Of a stretch of 64,000 nt of DNA, positions 58,725-64,000 are shown piece by piece. The stretch's first letter is position 1; every line of letters begins with the position of its first letter. This DNA is from Pseudomonas yangonensis (GTDB lineage Bacteria; Pseudomonadota; Gammaproteobacteria; Pseudomonadales; Pseudomonadaceae). Location of the stretch: NCBI RefSeq assembly GCF_009932725.1, contig NZ_BLJU01000009.1:157731-221730 (forward strand), in the 5' to 3' direction. Made by a program: the position numbers and the translations under genes. Under the pieces are notes generated by a model that worked only from the letters and a program-made list of their open reading frames with translations, made no database searches and had not been told where the DNA came from.

Positions 58725-59144
58725 TCAACACCCGCGCCGGCCTTCCAGCGCGGTAAAGATCAACATGCCGGCGAGCATCGCGGCGACGAACAACAGTGCC
58801 TGCCAGTGCCCGGCCAACAGAATGGCCAGCGCCGGCCCCGGACAGATGCCGGCGACGCCCCAACCGACGCCGAACAGCAGACTACCGCCGACCAGTCGGG
58901 CATCCAGATCGCGCCGGGTCGGTAAATGCATGGCGCCGCCGAGCAACGCCTTGGTACGCCGCTGCGCCAGATTCAGCGGTAACGCAGCCGCCCCAATGGC
59001 ACCGGCCATCACCAGTGCCAGCGATGGGTCCCAGTCACCCGCCAGATCGAGAAATGCCAGCACCTTTGCCGGATCGGCCATGCCCGCCAGCAGCAGACCG
59101 AGGCCGAACAGCAGCCCGGCGATGAATGCGCTCAGTCTGGGCAT
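58725..59144 (-). CDS. YeeE/YedE-family (sulfur transport) protein, second half of a pair
   Basis: A 139-aa membrane protein with about four helices, starting [17 protein letters not shown]. The family's conserved stretch is [21 protein letters not shown], with the Cys near the pore. YeeE/YedE proteins carry reduced sulfur such as thiosulfate or persulfide sulfur. Two short halves side by side are known as PmpA/PmpB-like pairs. Only one base separates it from the preceding half gene. Confidence 0.9.
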   Translation of the reverse strand: MPRLSAFIAGLLFGLGLLLAGMADPAKVLAFLDLAGDWDPSLALVMAGAIGAAALPLNLAQRRTKALLGGAMHLPTRRDLDARLVGGSLLFGVGWGVAGICPGPALAILLAGHWQALLFVAAMLAGMLIFTALEGRRGC

Positions 59145-59145
59145 A

Positions 59146-59580
59146 TCAGCCCCCCAGCAGATGACGCAGGACAAACACCGTAGCGAACCCCGTAGCCATG
59201 AAGCACAAGGTGGCCACCAGCGAACGCGGCGACAGCCGGGAAAGGCCGCAAACGCCGTGGCCGCTGGTGCAGCCGGAGCCGTAGCGGGTGCCGATACCCA
59301 CCAGCAGGCCGGCGAGAATCAAGCCGAAGCTGCCGACGCCGAAGTGAACCGGCGGCAACGCGGCGAACATCGCCCAGAGCCCCGGCGCCAGCAACAGGCC
59401 AAACAGAAAAGCCGCTTTTTCACCTCGCCCTTCACTCTGACGCGGCAGCAGGCTGCCGAGCAGCCCGCTGATTCCGGCCACACGGCCATTGAGCAGAGCA
59501 AACAGCGATGCCGCCAGGCCAATCAGGGCACCGCCCGCCAGCGCGCTCCAGGGCGTGAAGCTGGCCCAGTCGATGCTCAT
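59146..59580 (-). CDS. YeeE/YedE-family (sulfur transport) protein, first half of a pair
   Basis: A 144-aa membrane protein with about four helices. The conserved cysteine-bearing stretch is [20 protein letters not shown]. It is the natural partner of the following half protein. Its ATG overlaps the stop of the ArsR-family regulator gene (ATGA), which puts it directly under that regulator. Confidence 0.9.
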   Translation of the reverse strand: MSIDWASFTPWSALAGGALIGLAASLFALLNGRVAGISGLLGSLLPRQSEGRGEKAAFLFGLLLAPGLWAMFAALPPVHFGVGSFGLILAGLLVGIGTRYGSGCTSGHGVCGLSRLSPRSLVATLCFMATGFATVFVLRHLLGG

Positions 59581-59891
59581 TGCCGGCCCTCGCAGAACAA
59601 CCGGTAGAGTGTCTCGATGACTGCCAGCGCCGCGGGGCTGCTGATGCGGTAGTAGATCTGCTTGCCGTCGCGGCGGGTCTCTACCAGCCCCTCACGACGC
59701 AGCACGGCGAGCTGTTGCGACAGCGTCGGCTGTTGAATGCCGAGCAATGCCTCCAGCTCACCGACATTGCGCTCGCCCTGCGACAGCTGACAGAGCAGCA
59801 GCAGACGATCCGGATTGGCCAGCGCCTTGAGCAACTGTCCGGCAGCATCGGCATTGGCACGCAATTGCTGGATATCGATGGATTCAGCCAC
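59577..59891 (-). CDS. bigR: ArsR-family persulfide sensor repressor (BigR/SqrR type)
   Basis: A 104-aa winged-helix repressor. The recognition region is LEALLGIQQPTLSQQLAVLR and the wing is VETRRDGKQIYYRI. Two cysteines, Cys34 in LLLLCQLSQGE and Cys100 in [10 protein letters not shown], match the dithiol pair that reactive sulfur links in BigR/SqrR (known for the family). No arsenic-type metal motif is seen. It is first in an operon with two YeeE/YedE genes and DUF2892, and probably represses its own AT-rich promoter. Confidence 0.88.
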   Translation of the reverse strand: MAESIDIQQLRANADAAGQLLKALANPDRLLLLCQLSQGERNVGELEALLGIQQPTLSQQLAVLRREGLVETRRDGKQIYYRISSPAALAVIETLYRLFCEGRQ

Positions 59892-59907
59892 GGGACACCT
59901 TAACTAA

Positions 59908-59935
59908 ATACAATATGTATTTTTATATATTGTAT
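59908..59935. promoter_or_regulatory. Palindromic operator candidate of the sulfur operon
   Basis: Perfect arms ATACAATAT and ATATTGTAT, 10 bases apart, 17 bases upstream of the bigR ATG, in a strongly AT-rich patch. Placement over the expected promoter and similarity in style to AT-rich BigR boxes suggest autorepression. Confidence 0.65.
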
Positions 59936-60040
59936 TGAATGAAAGTGCTACCCATGCTGACCAGCGGTTAAAGAGGGGATTGAACGGGCCTTACAAGAGC
60001 GCGCCTACCTGAATCAACCGATGCATGCACAGTACAAATC

Positions 60041-60092
60041 GTGGGAGGGGCTTTAGCCGCGACAAGAGCTCGCCGCTGAAGCGCCTCCCACA
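60041..60092. repeat. Palindromic repeat, family B, with an adjacent family-A half copy
   Basis: Arms GTGGGAGGGGCTTTAGCCGC and GCCGCTGAAGCGCCTCCCAC. A degenerate family-A half (CCCAGGGTTACATACGGGCT, about 60108-60127) follows. With the AT-rich bigR promoter this accounts for the 325-bp gene-free gap between bigR and gcvH. Confidence 0.88.
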
Positions 60093-60175
60093 CGGGGTAT
60101 CGTCACTCCCAGGGTTACATACGGGCTACCACTGACGCCCTACATGCGAATTCATTAGCGGAGCCCAGAAACGCG

Positions 60176-60196
60176 AAAACCCGCCTTGGCGGGTTT
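60176..60196 (-). terminator. Intrinsic terminator after gcvH
   Basis: AAACCCGCC, loop TT, GGCGGGTTT, 20 bases downstream of the gcvH stop on the minus strand, with a T run after the stem. Confidence 0.88.
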
Positions 60197-60216
60197 CCAG
60201 GTCGAAGCCAGATGAA

Positions 60217-60606
60217 TCAGGCGTCGGCGTCAGCGGCAGCCTCATAGGCAGCCGCGTCCAGCAGCTTGTCCAGCTCGCCGGCATCGCTCGGCTTGAGTTT
60301 GAAGAACCAGCTGCCGTAAGGGTCGCTGTTGACGCTTTCCGGGCTGTCGGCCAGCGCTTCGTTGATGGCGATCACTTCGCCGCCCACCGGCGCGTAGATG
60401 TCGGAGGCGGCCTTGACCGACTCCACCACACCGGCTTCCTGGCCGGCATTCAGTTGCTTGCCGACTTCCGGCAGCTCGATGAACACCACGTCGCCGAGGG
60501 CTTCCTGGGCGTGGTCGGAAATGCCCACGGTCACGCTACCGTCAGCTTCCAGACGAGCCCACTCGTGGCTGGCGGCATAACGCAGATCGGCGGGGATATT
60601 GCTCAT
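60217..60606 (-). CDS. gcvH: Glycine cleavage system H protein
   Basis: A 129-aa lipoyl carrier that shuttles the aminomethyl group between the P, T and L proteins. The lipoylated Lys lies in [16 protein letters not shown], preceded by [16 protein letters not shown]. The Ala/Asp-rich C-terminus is typical. It is downstream of gcvT on the same strand. A terminator follows and gcvP is not next, unlike P. aeruginosa gcvT1-H1-P1. Confidence 0.96.
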   Translation of the reverse strand: MSNIPADLRYAASHEWARLEADGSVTVGISDHAQEALGDVVFIELPEVGKQLNAGQEAGVVESVKAASDIYAPVGGEVIAINEALADSPESVNSDPYGSWFFKLKPSDAGELDKLLDAAAYEAAADADA

Positions 60607-60700
60607 GTGTCGTTCCTCGTAAGCGATGACGGCAAGCGGGCCGTCAGGACAATTTAGCAGGCCGCGGCAGAAGGGAAAGCCAGCGCCGCGGCCCGATCAT

Positions 60701-61798
60701 TCAAATTAGCGTTTTGCCGTGGCGCACGAAGCTCGGCTTGACCACGCGCACCGGGTACCACTTGCCGCGGATCTCCACCTCGGCACGATCGCCGGTCTGT
60801 GCCGGCACCCGTGCCAGCGCGATGGATTTGTTCAGCGTTGGCGAGAAGCTGCCACTGGTGATCTCACCCTCGCCGATGCCATCTACACGTACGACCTGGT
60901 GTGCGCGCAGCACGCCGCGCTCTTCCAGCACCAGACCAACCAGTTTGCTCGGGCAGCCGGCGGCGCGCTGCGCCTCCAGCGCCGTGCGCCCGATGAAGTC
61001 GCGCGCGACAGGCTCCCAGGCGATGGTCCAGGCCATGTTGGCGGCCAGCGGGCTGACCTGCTCGTCCATGTCCTGGCCGTAGAGGTTCATGCCCGCTTCG
61101 AGACGCAAGGTGTCTCGGGCACCTAGGCCGATCGGCGAGATACCGGCGCCGACCAGGTCGTTGAGGAAAGAGGCCACCTCGGTCACCGGCAGGACGATCT
61201 CCAGGCCATCTTCGCCGGTATAGCCGGTGCGGGCGATGAACCAGTCGCCTTCGGCCAGCCCCTGGAACGGCTTGAGTTCGTGGATCAGCGCGGCACGTGC
61301 CTGGGTCAGCAACTCGGCGACGCGCGAGCGGGCCTTCGGCCCCTGAATGGCAAGCATGGCCAGGTCGCGTCGTTCGCTAAGCTGCACATCGAAATCGCCC
61401 GCCTGAGCGTGCATCCACGCCAGATCCTTGTCGCGGGTACCGGCATTGACCACCAGGCGGTAACCCTGCTCCTGGGAAGAAGAGCCGGTGAGGTAGACGA
61501 TCAGGTCGTCGATCACCCCGCCCTGCTCGTTGAGCATGGCGCTGTACAGCGCCTTGCCGGGGCTCTCCAGGCGCGCCACGTCGTTGGCCAGCAGACGCTG
61601 CAGGTAGGCCTGCGCCTGGCTGCCACTCAGGTCCACCACGCACATGTGCGAGACGTCGAACACGCCGCAGTCGCGGCGCACCTGATGGTGCTCCTCCACT
61701 TGCGAACCGTAGTGCAGCGGCATGTCCCAGCCGCCGAAGTCCACCATCTTGGCCCCCAGCGCCAGGTGCAGGTCATAGAGGGGGGTGCGCTGTCCCAT
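60701..61798 (-). CDS. gcvT: Glycine cleavage system T protein (aminomethyltransferase)
   Basis: A 365-aa folate-dependent enzyme that releases ammonia and methylene-tetrahydrofolate from the H-protein intermediate. Family features: [49 protein letters not shown] and [29 protein letters not shown] precedes the ATG. Upstream is the long repeat at 61841-62008. No glycine riboswitch was recognised. Confidence 0.96.
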   Translation of the reverse strand: MGQRTPLYDLHLALGAKMVDFGGWDMPLHYGSQVEEHHQVRRDCGVFDVSHMCVVDLSGSQAQAYLQRLLANDVARLESPGKALYSAMLNEQGGVIDDLIVYLTGSSSQEQGYRLVVNAGTRDKDLAWMHAQAGDFDVQLSERRDLAMLAIQGPKARSRVAELLTQARAALIHELKPFQGLAEGDWFIARTGYTGEDGLEIVLPVTEVASFLNDLVGAGISPIGLGARDTLRLEAGMNLYGQDMDEQVSPLAANMAWTIAWEPVARDFIGRTALEAQRAAGCPSKLVGLVLEERGVLRAHQVVRVDGIGEGEITSGSFSPTLNKSIALARVPAQTGDRAEVEIRGKWYPVRVVKPSFVRHGKTLI

Positions 61799-61840
61799 GG
61801 GTAAATCTCCTTCCGGGCTTGGCGAAGCGATTCAGACCCC

Positions 61841-62008
61841 GAGAAGCTAGCTGCGTTGCCATTGCTGCGTTACAGCCAGACTCAAAATGCTCATGTGCAA
61901 AAGCACACTGCGTTTTTCACCTAGCTGCGCCTTGCACTGGCCGCCTCGGCTCGAGCATCCTGCTTCGCTCTACCTCCTGCATCCATGCAGTCGTCGCCTA
62001 CGCTTCTC
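61841..62008. repeat. About 168-bp intergenic repeat element, copy 2 (family D)
   Basis: Shares CTGCGTTGCCATTGCTGCGT, CTCAAAATGCTCATGTGCAA and CGCCTTGCACTGGCCGCCTC with copy 1 at 9792-9931. Its ends form their own inverted repeat, GAGAAGC and GCTTCTC. It is longer because it contains the 46-bp family-E module. It fills the 345-bp gene-free gap upstream of gcvT, where no gene was found. Confidence 0.85.
61948..61993. repeat. 46-bp dispersed repeat module (family E), copy 2, inverted
   Basis: Starts GGCTCGAGCATCCTGCTTCG and ends CATCCATGCAGTCG. It is the reverse complement of 18872-18917 with about five mismatches. Confidence 0.85.
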
Positions 62009-62143
62009 GACACGTCTGCCGGATGGGCCGGCTCGCGAATGGCGCGCATTGTAGCCGCAAGGTGGGCGGGGGTCATCTGACCAAAGGTCGCGCAGTGCTC
62101 CCAGCCTTGATCTGTGTCAGCCCAGAGCCGGAACCAGAGGCTT

Positions 62144-63760
62144 TCAAGCGAAACTGCGGGCCGATCGGCGGATCAGCAGGATCACCGGCAGCAGACCGAC
62201 CAGCACCAGGGTCAGGGCCGGCAACGCAGCGCGTGCCCACTCACCTTCGCTGGTCATCTCGAATACGCGTACCGACAGCGTGTCCCAGCCGAATGGCCGC
62301 ATCAGCAGGGTCGCCGGCATCTCCTTGAGCACATCGACGAACACCAGCAACGCGGCCGACAGGGTGCCCGGCAGCAGCAACGGCAGATACACCTTGAAGA
62401 ACAGGCCAACGCCGCCAACGCCCAGGCTGCGCGAGGCCTCCGGCAGCGACGGGCGGATTCGTGCGAGGCTGGTTTCCAGTGGCCCGTAGGCGACCGCCAT
62501 GAAGCGGATCAGATAGGCCACCAGCAGCGCCGACAGGCTGCCCAGCAGTAGCGGCTTGCCGGCACCGCCCAATGCGCTGGACAACGGTATCACCAGCTCG
62601 CGATCGAGAAAGCTGAACGCCAGCATGATCGCCACCGCCAGCACCGAACCCGGCAAGGCATAGCCCAGGTTGCCCAGTGCCACGCCAAGCCGCACCCCCC
62701 GCGTCGGCGCCTGACGACGGGCGAACGCCAGCAGCATGGCCACGCCGACTGTGATCAAAGCCGCCATGCCGCCCAGGTAGAGGGTGTGCAGGATCAGCCC
62801 GGCATAACGTTCGTCGAGATCGAAGCGACCGCGCTGCCAGAACCAGATCAGCAACTGCAGCAACGGAATGACGAAGGCGCAGGCGAACACCAGACCGCAC
62901 CAGGCGCTGGCGGCAAAAGCCTTCCAGCCGTGCAGGTGATACAAGGCCTTGCCACGTGGGCGCTCGTTGGCCGGCCGCGCTGCGCCGCGGGCGCGACGCT
63001 CGCCGTAGAGCACCAGGGCCACGGCCAGCAGCAGCAGGCTGGCCAGCTGGGTTGCGCTGGTCAGGCTGTAGAAGCTGTACCAGGTCTTGTAGATCGCGGT
63101 GGTGAAGGTATCGAAGTTGAACACCGCTACCGCGCCGAAGTCGGCCAGGGTTTCCATGATCGCCAGCGCCAGGCCGGCGCCGATAGCCGGGCGCGCCATC
63201 GGCAACGCCACGCGCCAGAAGGCCTGCCAGGGGCTCTGCCCGAGCACCCGCGCCGCCTCCATCAACCCCTTGCCCTGCGCCAGGAACGCGCCGCGGGCGA
63301 GCAGGTAGACATAGGGGTAGAAGACCAGCACCAGGACGATGATCACCCCGCCGGTGGAGCGTACGCGGGGCAACCGAAAGCCGCTGCCGAACCACTCACG
63401 CAGCAGCGTCTGCACCGGACCGGCGAAATCCAGCAGGCCGACGAAGACGAACGCCAGCACGTAGGCGGGAATGGCGAACGGCAGCATCAGTGCCCAGTCC
63501 AGCCAGCGCCGACCGGGGAACTCGCAGAGACTGGTTAGCCAGGCCAGGCTGACGCCAAGCAGCGTCACGCCCACACCAACACCAAGCACCAGGGTCACCG
63601 TGTTGCCGATCAGCCGCGCCATCTGCGTCTGCCACAAGTGCGTCCAGATCTGCTGATCGACCTCATGCCAGCTCAGCAGCAAGACCGACAGCGGCATCAA
63701 CACCAGGGCGGCGACAGCTAGGACGATGGGATACCAGCGACGCTGGACGGGATGCGGCAC
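62144..63760 (-). CDS. Iron(III)-type ABC transporter permease (FbpB/SfuB-like double permease)
   Basis: A 538-aa inner-membrane permease made of two fused six-helix halves, the FbpB/SfuB layout. EAA loops are seen twice, MEAARVLGQSPWQAFWRVAL and LPEASRSLGVGGVGLFFKVY. The GTG start at 63760 is chosen because GAGGAA lies just upstream and the protein then begins directly before the first helix. It corresponds to PA5216 of P. aeruginosa by neighbourhood (next to gcvT). A ferric or other metal/phosphonate substrate cannot be excluded. Confidence 0.9.
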   Translation of the reverse strand: MPHPVQRRWYPIVLAVAALVLMPLSVLLLSWHEVDQQIWTHLWQTQMARLIGNTVTLVLGVGVGVTLLGVSLAWLTSLCEFPGRRWLDWALMLPFAIPAYVLAFVFVGLLDFAGPVQTLLREWFGSGFRLPRVRSTGGVIIVLVLVFYPYVYLLARGAFLAQGKGLMEAARVLGQSPWQAFWRVALPMARPAIGAGLALAIMETLADFGAVAVFNFDTFTTAIYKTWYSFYSLTSATQLASLLLLAVALVLYGERRARGAARPANERPRGKALYHLHGWKAFAASAWCGLVFACAFVIPLLQLLIWFWQRGRFDLDERYAGLILHTLYLGGMAALITVGVAMLLAFARRQAPTRGVRLGVALGNLGYALPGSVLAVAIMLAFSFLDRELVIPLSSALGGAGKPLLLGSLSALLVAYLIRFMAVAYGPLETSLARIRPSLPEASRSLGVGGVGLFFKVYLPLLLPGTLSAALLVFVDVLKEMPATLLMRPFGWDTLSVRVFEMTSEGEWARAALPALTLVLVGLLPVILLIRRSARSFA

Positions 63761-63788
63761 GCGGATTCCTCGATTCCGGAAAAAGACA

Positions 63789-63810
63789 ACGCCCCGGCTA
63801 GGCGGGGCGT
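63789..63810 (-). terminator. Intrinsic terminator between the binding-protein gene and the permease
   Basis: Minus-strand stem GCCCCGCC-TA-GCCGGGGC followed by GTTGTCTTTTT. It would end most transcripts from the upstream gene before the permease, reducing permease expression. Confidence 0.75.
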
Positions 63811-63830
63811 CGAAGTAAAACAGCCGGAGG

Positions 63831-63900
63831 CTGCAAGCTGCAAGCTGCAAGCTTCAGGCTTCAGGCTTCAGGCTTCAGGCTTGCGGCCTGCAGCCTGTAG
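63831..63900. repeat. Heptanucleotide tandem array
   Basis: Ten consecutive 7-base units: CTGCAAG three times, CTTCAGG four times, then CTTGCGG, CCTGCAG and CCTGTAG. The minus-strand coding frame that ends at 63868 runs through part of it. Confidence 0.93.
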
Positions 63901-63999
63901 CCGCTTCAGCCAGCCGGCGCGATCCATCAGCATGGTGGCCTCCGGCCTGGCGCTTGCCGGCCACTTCGGTCCACGATGCAGTCCAGCCTTAAGGCCCCA
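63868..63999 (-). CDS. C-terminal fragment of a probable iron(III) ABC transporter binding protein
   Basis: The open frame entering from the right edge contains PEATMLMDRAGWLKRL before a TGA at 63868-63870. The (E/Q)A..LMDRAG(W/F) ending resembles the C-terminus of FbpA-type solute-binding proteins, and the next gene is the matching permease. Only about 43 residues are in the window, the last ten encoded by the heptamer array. Identification rests mainly on context. Confidence 0.45.
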   Translation of the reverse strand, partial: WGLKAGLHRGPKWPASARPEATMLMDRAGWLKRLQAAGRKPEA

Positions 64000-64000
64000 G

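Noticed and set aside
61799..62143. Possible glycine riboswitch upstream of gcvT
   Set aside because: The leader does not show the paired conserved aptamer cores expected of the class. The conserved DNA there is explained by the repeat element.
63831..63900. Possible CRISPR array
   Set aside because: Units are contiguous 7-mers with no spacers, and no cas genes lie nearby.

Overview
The window is a GC-rich, gene-dense piece of a gammaproteobacterial chromosome. Gene content and gene order point to Pseudomonas, probably the P. mendocina/P. oleovorans/P. alcaligenes side of the genus (the species level is inference). The best evidence is a long block in the order I remember from P. aeruginosa PA5192-PA5209: pckA, hslO, a PAP2 phosphatase, hslR, rimB, rimK, ldcA, amgS/amgR, tex, thioesterase, gshA, argA, argE, pit, DUF47, CYTH/CHAD. 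The P. aeruginosa-type spu/agu polyamine locus follows, then gcvH/gcvT and a ferric-iron-type ABC permease. I saw no rRNA, tRNA, CRISPR array, transposase or prophage.

Layout. 1-2.6 kb: start of an NAD-linked soluble formate dehydrogenase operon (fdsG, fdsB cut by the window edge) with a divergent regulator. 2.7-5.4 kb: glycine-zipper protein, a DUF4824/DUF2157 membrane pair and a thioesterase. 5.5-10.9 kb: iron alcohol dehydrogenase, acyl-CoA dehydrogenase and 3-hydroxyacyl-CoA dehydrogenase with a divergent LysR regulator. 11-15.2 kb: ATP/ADP-translocase-like carrier, Tat-exported aldo/keto reductase, a 55-aa small protein and a flavin monooxygenase. 15.4-18.8 kb: four-gene Mla/MCE lipid ABC transporter. 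19-20.9 kb: RecQ helicase. 21-44.7 kb: the conserved PA5192-PA5209-like block. It carries one large insertion relative to that order, a membrane-bound MASE1-LOV-PAS-GGDEF-EAL protein (27.5-31.3 kb). 44.9-58.4 kb: polyamine uptake and catabolism. 58.5-59.9 kb: a persulfide-sensor-controlled YeeE/YedE sulfur operon. 60.2-64 kb: gcvH, gcvT, the iron ABC permease and the 3' end of a probable binding-protein gene.

How the genes work together. The polyamine region is a coherent unit. AguA and AguB turn agmatine into putrescine under AguR. SpuD/E/F/G/H import putrescine and spermidine. SpuC transaminates putrescine, and SpuI/SpuB open the gamma-glutamyl route. The amidotransferase gene spuA, which should lie between spuB and spuI, appears decayed to a short relic that still has recognisable start and end segments.

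Most notable points. (1) The cyclic-di-GMP protein contains a LOV domain with the photoactive cysteine and flavin contacts, so it is a candidate blue-light receptor. (2) The spuA relic. (3) At least five families of dispersed palindromic repeats, including a REP hairpin that separates amgR from amgS inside the operon, and a 140-170 bp element whose ends are inverted repeats that differ between its two copies. (4) A heptanucleotide array overlapping the 3' end of a coding region.
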